A DNA stretch of 5,126 nucleotides from Modestobacter sp. (GTDB taxonomy: Bacteria > Actinomycetota > Actinomycetes > Mycobacteriales > Geodermatophilaceae): the NCBI GenBank assembly GCA_025966175.1, contig JAOPVN010000106.1:1-5126 (forward strand). Reading direction: 5' to 3'. The position numbers and the translations under genes are program-made. Each line of letters begins with the position of its first letter. Positions within the stretch are counted from its first letter, which is position 1. Below are positions 1 to 5,037 of the stretch, in pieces. The notes under the pieces are model-generated. The model was not told where the DNA came from. It ran no database searches and saw only the letters and a list, made by a program, of their open reading frames with translations.

Positions 1-90
1 TACCGCTCGCTCGATGAGGGCCAGCGCATCTCGTTCGACATCGAGCAGGGCCAGAAGGGCCCGCAGGCGGCGAACGTCAACCCGGTCTGA
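1..90 (+). CDS. cspA: Cold-shock protein (CspA family), 3' end only
   Basis: The first 29 codons of the window, read in frame 1 up to the TGA at 88-90, give the C-terminal half of a cold-shock domain protein. The translation begins YRSLDEGQRISFDIEQG and ends with QKGPQAANVNPV. The acidic DEGQ turn, the beta strand ISFDIEQG and the terminal QKGPQA.NV strand are hallmarks of the roughly 67-residue CspA OB-fold. The RNP1 and RNP2 nucleic-acid-binding motifs would lie upstream of the window. The family binds single-stranded RNA and DNA in the cytoplasm and acts as an RNA chaperone. The protein ends at the usual family C-terminus with no extension. A small hairpin covers the stop codon and a strong hairpin follows 43 bases later. 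Family assignment is secure; which paralogue it is, and whether it is cold-induced, cannot be judged from this fragment. Confidence 0.93.
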   Translation, partial: YRSLDEGQRISFDIEQGQKGPQAANVNPV

Positions 91-101
91 TCTTCAGACC
101 G
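83..101 (+). promoter_or_regulatory. Small hairpin over the cspA stop codon
   Basis: The arms CGGTCTGA (83-90) and TCAGACCG (94-101) are perfect reverse complements, eight base pairs around a TCT loop. The left arm contains the TGA stop of the cold-shock gene. The loop is short and no T-tract follows, so it is a weak terminator candidate; it could instead be an mRNA 3'-end stability element. The symmetry is directly visible, while the function is inferred. Confidence 0.4.
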
Positions 102-132
102 AGGAGCTGATCGCAGCCCTCTCGAACCACCG

Positions 133-170
133 ACAGCGCCCCCGACCGGGAAACCGGGCGGGGGCGCTGT
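133..170 (+). terminator. Strong hairpin terminator after cspA, probably bidirectional
   Basis: ACAGCGCCCCCG (133-144) pairs perfectly with CGGGGGCGCTGT (159-170). After one A/G mismatch the stem continues with CCGG (146-149) pairing with CCGG (154-157), closed by a GAAA tetraloop (150-153), a stable GNRA-type loop. Only a weak T-containing tail (TTGCGTT-like) follows, as is common for terminators of high-GC actinobacteria. It lies between the convergent cspA (+) and the winged-helix gene (-, stop at 211), so it can serve both strands. Confidence 0.8.
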
Positions 171-192
171 TGCGTTCCGGGTGGGCGGTCAG

Positions 193-228
193 CGCCCCCG
201 CGGCACCCCGTCAACGCCCCCGCGGCAC
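193..228. repeat. 14-bp direct repeat at the 3' end of the minus-strand gene
   Basis: CGCCCCCGCGGCAC occurs at 193-206 and again at 215-228, 22 bp apart. The second copy covers the last codons of the minus-strand gene and the first copy lies just beyond its stop. The core GCGCCCCCG is also seen in the left arm of the terminator at 136-144. It may be a small tandem duplication around the stop codon, or simply the result of high GC content. Confidence 0.4.
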
Positions 229-669
229 GTACCCGCCGATGAGGGCCGCCATCAGCAGCGCTCCGTCGTCCGGGCCGAGCGCCGTCGCCGCGTCCGCCAT
301 CGCCCGCCAGCGGCTCCGCTCGACGTCGGTCATCGCACCGTTGGCGCGCGCCTCCAGCTGCTCGACCAGCCGATCCCACTCGGTCTGCGGCGTCGGCCAG
401 AGGCCGGTGAGCCGGCGCGCCTCGGCCGAGACCGCGGTGAACCGGACGATCTCGCCGGCGTGGTTGGTGAGCGCCTGCGCGTAGCCGGCGGTGACCAGGG
501 CGTTGGCCGCCGAGACCACCTGCGGCTTGGGCAGGCCGCTGGCGGGCACGACCGCCCCGAGGTAGGGGGCGCTGCCGTGCGGCGGTTCGTCGATCAGCCG
601 GGCGATCGCGCGCAGCACGGGCAGGTCGCGGGTGAACCAGGTGTCGGCCAGGGGCGGCGGGGTGCTCAT
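211..669 (-). CDS. Hypothetical protein, winged-helix-like (152 aa)
   Basis: I do not recognise a named family. The start is the ATG at 669-667, preceded by AGAGGA with a short spacer; the stop is TGA at 213-211. Residues about 16-28 (DLPVLRAIARLID) form a first helix, and about 48-62 (PKPQVVSAANALVTAGY) resemble a recognition helix. Residues about 63-80 (AQALTNHAGEIVRFTAV) look like a two-stranded wing, followed by SAEARRLTGLWPTP. This order is that of a MarR- or PadR-like winged helix. Residues 97-145 are strongly helical (WDRLVEQLE, ERSRWRAMADAATAL) and could mediate dimerisation. There is no signal peptide, membrane segment or Cys. The open frame runs on upstream to 831, but that stretch is Arg/Pro-rich and unlikely to be coding. 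It is divergent from the secreted nuclease gene. A DNA-binding role is inferred from predicted fold pattern only. Confidence 0.75.
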   Translation of the reverse strand: MSTPPPLADTWFTRDLPVLRAIARLIDEPPHGSAPYLGAVVPASGLPKPQVVSAANALVTAGYAQALTNHAGEIVRFTAVSAEARRLTGLWPTPQTEWDRLVEQLEARANGAMTDVERSRWRAMADAATALGPDDGALLMAALIGGYVPRGR

Positions 670-893
670 GGGTCCTCTCGGCGGACGGCGGCGCCACCGG
701 ACGCGGCACCGCGACCACGGTACGAGCACCGCTCCGGCGCGCGGCGGGCGGACGCCGCACCGGGTCGCTGCGCCGTTCCTCAGCGAGGCACAGCTGGTCA
801 CCGGATGTTCATCAGCGATCACCCAGGGCACTGACAGGATCGAGGGGTCCGCCGCCGCCGACCGGTCCCGCCCCTGGCCGTCCGAGGAGACCC
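670..893. other. Divergent intergenic region between the winged-helix gene and the nuclease gene
   Basis: These 224 bases must hold the promoters of both flanking genes, but neither is convincing. On the minus strand, TACCGT (722-717) fits the TANNNT form of an actinobacterial -10 box and would give a leader of about 40 nt to the winged-helix gene, yet no -35 match lies upstream. On the plus strand, CAGGAT (835-840) is the best -10-like hexamer for the nuclease gene, also without a clear -35. A short inverted repeat GATG-TT-CATC lies at 804-813. No small gene with plausible codon use is seen. Confidence 0.35.
884..890 (+). promoter_or_regulatory. Ribosome binding site for the secreted nuclease
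   Basis: GAGGAGA at 884-890 is the only good Shine-Dalgarno sequence near the nuclease N-terminus. It leaves three bases before the GTG at 894 and nine before a second in-frame GTG at 900. The start codon is therefore ambiguous by two residues; both choices keep the whole signal peptide. Confidence 0.6.
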
Positions 894-3560
894 GTGACCG
901 TGCGCAGAACCCCCCGATCCGCCGTCCTCGGCCTGACCGTCGGGGCCCTGGCCGCCGGCGGTCTGGCGACCGGGGCCGCGCCCGCCCTCGCCTCCTCGCC
1001 CGACGTCGTCGTCAACGAGGTCTACGGAGGTGGCGGGAACTCCGGCGCCACCCTGACCGACGACTTCATCGAGCTGCGCAACAACAGCGCCGGCACCGTC
1101 AGCCTCGACGGCTGGTCGGTGCAGTACGCCTCCGCCACCGGGAACGCCTGGGGCGTCACCGCGCTGTCCGGGACCATCGCGCCCGGCGGCACCTACCTGG
1201 TGCAGGAGGCCGCGGGCACGGGCGGCAGCACCCCGCTGCCCACCCCGGACGCCGCCGGCACGCTGGCCCTGAGCGGATCGGCCGGCAAGGTCGCCCTGGT
1301 CACCAGCACCACGAAGCTCACCTGCGGCGGGACGACAGGACCCACCTGCGCCGGCGTCCCGGGTGTGCGGGACGTCGTCGGCTACGGGTCGACGGCCGCC
1401 GGTGGGGAGGGCGCGCCGGCCGCGGGGCTGACCAACAGCACATCCGCCTCGCGGACCGGCGGGGTCGACACCGACGACAACAGCGCCGACCTCACCGCCG
1501 GAGCGCCGACCCCCCAGCCCGGCGGGGGCACGACCACTCCGCCGGACGACCCGCCCTCGGACGCCCTCGACTGCGCCGCGGCCACCGTGCCGATCGGCTC
1601 GGTGCAGGGCACGACGGAGACCAGCCCGCTCGCCGGCCGTACCGTCACGGTGGCCGGCACCGTCGTCGGGGACCTGCAGGAGGGCGGCTTCACCGGCGTC
1701 TTCGTGCAGGACGCCGGGGACGGGAACGCCGCCACCTCCGACGGCGTCTTCGCCTACGGGGCCGCCGGCGACCTGGCGCTGGGCGACCAGGTGGTGGTGC
1801 GCGGCACGGTCCTGGAGTTCAACGGGCTGACCGAGATCTCGCCGTCCACCGTCGTCGCGTGCGGCACCGGTGAGCTGCCGACCGCGACCGAGCTGCCGAT
1901 CCCGTCGTCGAACCAGGCGCGGGAGGCGTTCGAGGGCATGCTGGTCTCCCCGGCGGCGGCGCTGACCGTCACCGAGGTCCACGGCCTGGACAACTACGGC
2001 CAGTTGGTGCTGGCCGCCGGCGGTCGGCTGATCACCCCGACCGAGCAGGCCGAGCCCGGCCCGGAGGCGGCGGCCGTCGCCGCCGTCAACGCCGAGCGCT
2101 CGATCCTGCTCGACGACGGCCGGACCGCGAACCTGGCCCCGGCCAACGGGGTGCGCCAGGCACCGCCGTACCTCACCGTCGACGCCCCGATCCGGGTCGG
2201 TGACGAGGCGCGGCTGCAGCCGCAGGTGCTCAGCTTCAGCTTCGGGGAGTTCGTGCTCGAACCCGCCGACGGCACGGCCGCGGGCAACGAGTTCACGGCC
2301 ACCAACCCGCGCCCGACCGCTCCACCGGTCGTCGGCGGGGACCTGCGGGTCGGCGACTTCAACGTCCTCAACTACTTCGTCGACTTCCCCAGCGAGTTCG
2401 GCGGCGGCGCCCGCGGTGCGGCCGACGCCGGGGAGCTGGCCGAGCAGCAGGCGAAGATCGTCACCGCGATCACCACGCTGGACGCCGACGTCCTCACCTT
2501 GCACGAGATCGAGAACTCCGCGGTGCTGACGCCGTCCACCCCGTACCGGGCGGTGGAGACGCTGCTCGCGGCGATCGAGGCCGAGGACGGCCACGACTGG
2601 GCCTACGTGCCGGCCCACGAGGACACCGATGTCATCACCAACGCGATCGTGTACCGCACCGACCGGGTGACCCCGGTCGGGAACCCGGAGGTGCCGGCGG
2701 ACCTGTCGGCGTTCGACAACGCCCGCTCCCCCATCGCCCAGACCTTCGACGCGCACGGCGAGGTGTTCACCCTCATCGCCAACCACCTCAAGTCCAAGGG
2801 CAGCTCGTGCGGCGCCGGCAGCGACGACACCTCGGTCGGCGGTGCGGGCAACTGCAACGGCGACCGGGTGGTCCAGGCGCGGGCCCTGGTCGACTTCGCG
2901 GCCCACATGGTGCAGCAGTCCGGTGACGGCGACGTCCTGCTGACCGGTGACTTCAACTCCTACGGGAAGGAGGACCCGATCGACGTGGTGACCGCGGCCG
3001 GTTACACCGACATGGGCCCGGCGCTCGCGCCCGGGGAGTACAGCTACGTCTTCGACGGCGGCTCCGGGTCGCTGGACCACGTCCTCGCCTCGCCGTCCAT
3101 GGTGGAGAAGCTCACCGGGCTGGGCGTGTGGGACATCAACGCGGTCGAGTCCTTCGCCTACGAGTACGACGGCTACGAGCCGCTGTACGCCCCGAACGCC
3201 TACCGGGCGAGCGACCACAACCCCACGGTGTTCGGGATGGAGGTGGCCGCCACCGCGGCGATCAGCGCCGACCGCCCGTTCCGCGGGGACGAGGTCACCG
3301 TGACCGGCGCCGGGTTCGTTCCCGGTGAGCAGGTGTCGGCGTCGCTGCCCTCCCGGAACCGCGGCGAGCTCGGCACGGCGGTCGCCGACGCCGGCGGCCG
3401 GGTGTCGATTCCGTTCACCGTGCCGGTGGCCCTGCCGGCCGGTGACCAGGAGGTGCTCCTCACCGGCACGTCGGGTGAGACGGCGAGCACCGGGTTCGCG
3501 CTGCGCCCGCTGACCGAGGAGCTGCTGGCCCGGCTCATCCGGTGGTGGAACGACCGCTGA
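894..3560 (+). CDS. Secreted ExeM/NucH-type extracellular endonuclease
   Basis: This 888-residue exported, metal-dependent nuclease is predicted to cut extracellular DNA and/or RNA. Residues 1-33 form a signal peptide: basic VRRTPR, a hydrophobic A10-A25 core, and an ALA cleavage site after A33. A lamin-tail domain follows at about 37-165 (VVVNEVYGGGGNSG, DDFIELRN, LDGWSVQY). A Pro/Thr/Gly linker lies at 204-222, then an OB-fold domain at about 227-325 (TVTVAGTVVGDLQ, GVFVQDA, GDQVVVRGTV). The endonuclease/exonuclease/phosphatase catalytic domain spans about 482-782: GDFNVLNYF (N490), LHEIEN (E538), NHLKSKG (H631), LLTGDFNS (D686, N688), SLDHVLAS (D728) and SDHNPT (D774, H775). All core metal and catalytic positions of the family are present. 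An Ig-like beta domain follows at about 785-871, and the protein ends in an amphipathic tail, LLARLIRWWNDR. There is no LPXTG, GlyGly-CTERM or transmembrane anchor, so free secretion is likely. GTG start; the alternative GTG is at 900. Likely roles are nutrient or phosphate scavenging or matrix DNA turnover (inference). Confidence 0.94.
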   Translation: MTVRRTPRSAVLGLTVGALAAGGLATGAAPALASSPDVVVNEVYGGGGNSGATLTDDFIELRNNSAGTVSLDGWSVQYASATGNAWGVTALSGTIAPGGTYLVQEAAGTGGSTPLPTPDAAGTLALSGSAGKVALVTSTTKLTCGGTTGPTCAGVPGVRDVVGYGSTAAGGEGAPAAGLTNSTSASRTGGVDTDDNSADLTAGAPTPQPGGGTTTPPDDPPSDALDCAAATVPIGSVQGTTETSPLAGRTVTVAGTVVGDLQEGGFTGVFVQDAGDGNAATSDGVFAYGAAGDLALGDQVVVRGTVLEFNGLTEISPSTVVACGTGELPTATELPIPSSNQAREAFEGMLVSPAAALTVTEVHGLDNYGQLVLAAGGRLITPTEQAEPGPEAAAVAAVNAERSILLDDGRTANLAPANGVRQAPPYLTVDAPIRVGDEARLQPQVLSFSFGEFVLEPADGTAAGNEFTATNPRPTAPPVVGGDLRVGDFNVLNYFVDFPSEFGGGARGAADAGELAEQQAKIVTAITTLDADVLTLHEIENSAVLTPSTPYRAVETLLAAIEAEDGHDWAYVPAHEDTDVITNAIVYRTDRVTPVGNPEVPADLSAFDNARSPIAQTFDAHGEVFTLIANHLKSKGSSCGAGSDDTSVGGAGNCNGDRVVQARALVDFAAHMVQQSGDGDVLLTGDFNSYGKEDPIDVVTAAGYTDMGPALAPGEYSYVFDGGSGSLDHVLASPSMVEKLTGLGVWDINAVESFAYEYDGYEPLYAPNAYRASDHNPTVFGMEVAATAAISADRPFRGDEVTVTGAGFVPGEQVSASLPSRNRGELGTAVADAGGRVSIPFTVPVALPAGDQEVLLTGTSGETASTGFALRPLTEELLARLIRWWNDR

Positions 3561-3601
3561 GAACACGGAGCGCACCGGCGCGGTGACTGGCCGCGAACAG
3601 G

Positions 3602-3653
3602 CCTGCCGGCCCGTCGCCCGCCCGGGTGGCGGCGCCGTCCCGGCTCCGGCAGG
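3602..3653 (+). terminator. Possible terminator of the nuclease gene
   Basis: CCTGCCGG (3602-3609) pairs with CCGGCAGG (3646-3653), and inside it CCGGG (3622-3626) can pair with CCCGG (3639-3643). The structure is a branched GC hairpin 42 bases after the nuclease stop, without a T-tract. It is the only plausible terminator before msrB, but GC-rich sequence yields such pairing readily. Confidence 0.3.
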
Positions 3654-3663
3654 GGTGGCGGAG

Positions 3664-3677
3664 CCGCCGTACGGTGG
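3664..3677. promoter_or_regulatory. Imperfect palindrome over the msrB -10 box
   Basis: CCGCCGTACGGTGG (3664-3677) is palindromic except for one central-flank pair (G3666/T3675), with a perfect core CCGTACGG at 3667-3674. It overlaps the proposed -10 hexamer, the position expected of a repressor operator. No regulator family can be named from it. Confidence 0.3.
3670..3675 (+). promoter_or_regulatory. -10 box of msrB, leaderless geometry
   Basis: TACGGT (3670-3675) matches the actinobacterial TANNNT -10 form. Six bases (GGGGTC) separate it from the ATG at 3682, so the expected transcription start falls on the A of the start codon. The same six-base spacing is seen at hemQ. No -35 match is visible about 17 bp upstream. 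GGTGGGG could alternatively act as a poor ribosome binding site on a longer transcript. Confidence 0.5.
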
Positions 3678-3681
3678 GGTC

Positions 3682-4101
3682 ATGACCACATCCGCCCACC
3701 AGCCCCAGGTCGTCAAGAGCGACGAGGAGTGGCGCGCCCAGCTGTCGCCGGATGAGTACGCGGTCCTCCGCGAGGCCGGCACCGAGCGGCCGTGGACCGG
3801 GGAGTACGTCGACACCCACACCATCGGCGTCTACTCCTGCCGGGCCTGCGGTGCCGAGCTGTTCCGCTCCGAGACCAAGTTCGACTCGCACTGCGGCTGG
3901 CCGTCGTTCTACGAGCCCTCGGTGAAGGACAACGTCGTCCTCCGCGACGACACCAGCTACGGGATGCTGCGCACCGAGGTCCTCTGCGGCAGCTGCCACA
4001 GCCACCTCGGGCACGTCTTCGCCGACGCCCCGCAGACGCCCACGGGCGACCGTTACTGCATCAACTCGGTGAGCATCGCGCTCGCCCCCAACGAGGGCTG
4101 A
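3682..4101 (+). CDS. msrB: Peptide-methionine (R)-S-oxide reductase MsrB
   Basis: MsrB reduces methionine-R-sulfoxide in proteins back to methionine, with thioredoxin recycling, in the cytoplasm. The 139-residue length is normal for a single-domain MsrB. Two CxxC pairs that bind structural zinc are present: C53-R-A-C56 and C102-G-S-C105. Other family motifs are HCGWPSF (70-76), CHSHLGHVF (105-113) and GDRYCINSVSIAL near the C-terminus. C126 in RYCIN is the catalytic cysteine that attacks the sulfoxide. C71, before GWPSF, is the resolving cysteine, so this is a two-Cys, selenium-free enzyme. The ATG at 3682 is chosen because the protein then begins a few residues before the conserved KSDEEWRAQLSPDEY helix; the upstream frame is Pro/Gly/Arg-rich and not MsrB-like. 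It converges on hemQ, with 57 bases between the stop codons. There is no signal peptide. Confidence 0.97.
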   Translation: MTTSAHQPQVVKSDEEWRAQLSPDEYAVLREAGTERPWTGEYVDTHTIGVYSCRACGAELFRSETKFDSHCGWPSFYEPSVKDNVVLRDDTSYGMLRTEVLCGSCHSHLGHVFADAPQTPTGDRYCINSVSIALAPNEG

Positions 4102-4111
4102 GTTCTCCTCG

Positions 4112-4153
4112 CACGAGGGAGGCCCGTCCCCGGGGGGACGGGCCTCCCTCGTG
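4112..4153. terminator. Bidirectional terminator between msrB and hemQ
   Basis: The arms at 4112-4131 and 4134-4153 are perfect 20-bp reverse complements (left arm CACGAGGGAGGCCCGTCCCC). In RNA the likely form is a 19-bp stem with a 4-base loop. It lies wholly between the msrB stop (4101) and the hemQ stop (4159) and is placed to end transcription from both sides. No T-tract is present on either side, as is usual in high-GC actinobacteria. Confidence 0.88.
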
Positions 4154-4158
4154 TCAGC

Positions 4159-4878
4159 TCAGGGCAGGTCGGCGATGAGCTCGGCGACCTGCTTGCGGGT
4201 GCCGGTGTAGAACGGCACCTCCTCGCGCACGTGCCGGCGGGCGCGGCTGGCCCGCAGGTCGCGCATCAGGTCGACGATGCGGTACAGCTCGTCGGCCTCG
4301 AAGGCGAGCATCCACTCGTAGTCGCCGAGCCCGAACGCCGCGACCGTGTTGGCCCGCACGTCCGGGTAGGGCCGGGCCTGCATGCCGTGCTCCTTGAGCA
4401 TGTCGCGCCGCTCCTCCTCGGGGAGCAGGTACCACTCGTAGGAGCGCACGAAGGGGTAGACGCAGACGTAGCGGCGCGGCTCCTCCTCGGCGAGGAAGGC
4501 GGGGATGTGGCTGCGGTTGAACTCGGCCGGGCGGTGCAGCGCCATCTGCGACCAGACCGGGTCGAGGTGGCGGCCCAGCGTGGTGCGGCGGAACCGGCCG
4601 TAGGCCTCCTGCAGCGCCTCGGGGGTCTCGGCGTGCCACCAGATCATCAGGTCGGCGTCTGCGCGCAGCCCGGCGACGTCATAGACGCCACGGATGACGA
4701 CGTCCTTGCCGGCCAGCTCCCCGAACAGGGTGGTGACCTCGTCGGCGGCCGCGGTGCGCTGGTCGTCGCCGAGCGGGCGGGCCAGCTTGAAGACCGACCA
4801 CATGGTGTAGCGGATCTGGGCGTTGAGCTCGTTGGCCCGCTTGCCGATGCTGCGCTGTTCGGTCTGCTCCTCGCTCAT
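4159..4878 (-). CDS. hemQ: Coproheme decarboxylase / H2O2-dependent heme synthase HemQ (ChdC)
   Basis: HemQ catalyses the last step of the coproporphyrin-dependent heme pathway. It uses H2O2 to decarboxylate two propionates of iron-coproporphyrin III, giving heme b through harderoheme. The 239-residue protein belongs to the chlorite dismutase superfamily. Active-site residues of the actinobacterial type are all visible: distal His H124 (SHIPAFL), catalytic Tyr Y141 (YPFVRSYEWYLLP) and proximal heme-ligand His H164 (EHGMQARPYP). From recollection, their spacing (17 and 23 residues) matches the His118/Tyr135/His158 triad of the Corynebacterium diphtheriae enzyme. Other typical stretches are RYTMWSVFKL (23-32), DLMIWWHA (76-83) and GDYEWMLAFE (185-194). 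The C-terminus PFYTGTRK is also typical. There is no signal peptide; it is cytoplasmic. The start is ATG at 4878-4876. It converges on msrB and is divergent from a Dps-family gene. No hemE or hemY lies directly upstream, unlike the mycobacterial arrangement as I remember it. Confidence 0.97.
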   Translation of the reverse strand: MSEEQTEQRSIGKRANELNAQIRYTMWSVFKLARPLGDDQRTAAADEVTTLFGELAGKDVVIRGVYDVAGLRADADLMIWWHAETPEALQEAYGRFRRTTLGRHLDPVWSQMALHRPAEFNRSHIPAFLAEEEPRRYVCVYPFVRSYEWYLLPEEERRDMLKEHGMQARPYPDVRANTVAAFGLGDYEWMLAFEADELYRIVDLMRDLRASRARRHVREEVPFYTGTRKQVAELIADLP

Positions 4879-4884
4879 GCCCCC

Positions 4885-4890
4885 ATTGTG
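4885..4890 (-). promoter_or_regulatory. Possible -10 box of hemQ, leaderless geometry
   Basis: On the minus strand CACAAT (4890-4885) differs from TACAAT only at its first base. It is followed by six bases (GGGGGC) and then the hemQ ATG, so the predicted transcription start would be the A of the start codon. The missing first T of TANNNT and the lack of a -35 lower confidence. The G-run could otherwise act as a weak ribosome binding site. Confidence 0.35.
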
Positions 4891-4956
4891 GCGCGGCCGC
4901 CCGGAGCAGCGGTGGGTGCCGGTCCCGGCTCATGATCGTGAAGCTCGCCACGCCCG

Positions 4957-4983
4957 GTTTTCCCGCGGGAACGGCCAGGGTAG
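4957..4983 (+). promoter_or_regulatory. SigF/SigB-type stress promoter for the Dps gene
   Basis: GTTT (4957-4960), a 17-base spacer and GGGTAG (4978-4983) closely match the GTTT-N15-17-GGGTAT form recognised by the SigF/SigB group of stress sigma factors in actinobacteria. The transcription start would fall near 4990-4992, giving a leader of about 47 nt. Stress-sigma control suits a Dps-family gene; from recollection, Mycobacterium smegmatis dps is also under alternative sigma factors. The match is visible and the sigma factor is inferred. Confidence 0.6.
4960..4971. promoter_or_regulatory. Perfect 12-bp palindrome in the Dps promoter spacer
   Basis: TTCCCGCGGGAA at 4960-4971 is a perfect palindrome located between the -35 and -10 elements of the proposed stress promoter. 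A protein bound there would block RNA polymerase, so it is a candidate operator. It does not match an iron-box (Fur/IdeR) sequence that I recognise. GC-rich palindromes do arise by chance. Confidence 0.35.
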
Positions 4984-5022
4984 GGGGCCGAATGATCGCG
5001 GCTGGGCCGGGGCTCCCGGCCC

Positions 5023-5034
5023 GAGGAGGAGGAG
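5023..5034 (+). promoter_or_regulatory. Strong multi-register ribosome binding site of the Dps gene
   Basis: Four tandem GAG units (GAGGAGGAGGAG) contain AGGAGG twice, ending 8 and 5 bases before the ATG at 5038. Both registers are productive, suggesting high translation. This site fixes the start codon. Confidence 0.85.
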
Positions 5035-5037
5035 CAC

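Noticed and set aside
670..831. N-terminal extension of the minus-strand winged-helix gene to an upstream ATG at 831
   Set aside because: The added 54 residues are Arg/Pro/Cys-rich and unlike the rest of the protein, while the ATG at 669 has its own ribosome binding site.
894..926. Tat (twin-arginine) export signal in the nuclease
   Set aside because: VRRTPRSAVL has two Arg but lacks the SRRxFLK pattern, and the hydrophobic core and ALA site fit ordinary Sec export at least as well.
632..1873. A 413-codon plus-strand frame overlapping the nuclease start
   Set aside because: The translation is dominated by Arg and lacks any motif; it is an out-of-frame shadow of the signal peptide and lamin-tail region.
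3583..3681. N-terminal extension of MsrB
   Set aside because: The extra 33 residues are Gly/Pro/Ala-rich and outside the family; the ATG at 3682 sits exactly where a leaderless start is expected.
819..3824. A very long open frame on the minus strand opposite the nuclease gene (about 1000 codons)
   Set aside because: It is antisense to a gene with clear domains and catalytic motifs. Its translation is low-complexity Gly/Arg/Val/Asp without recognisable domains, the typical by-product of strong GC codon bias on the other strand.
4231..4935. Plus-strand frame opposite hemQ
   Set aside because: hemQ has full active-site conservation; the opposite frame is a Val/Gly/Arg-rich shadow with no motif.
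4932..4998. ATGATCG repeated at 4932-4938 and 4992-4998 in the hemQ-dps gap
   Set aside because: Seven bases repeated once at a 60-bp distance is too weak to call a regulator site without comparison to relatives.
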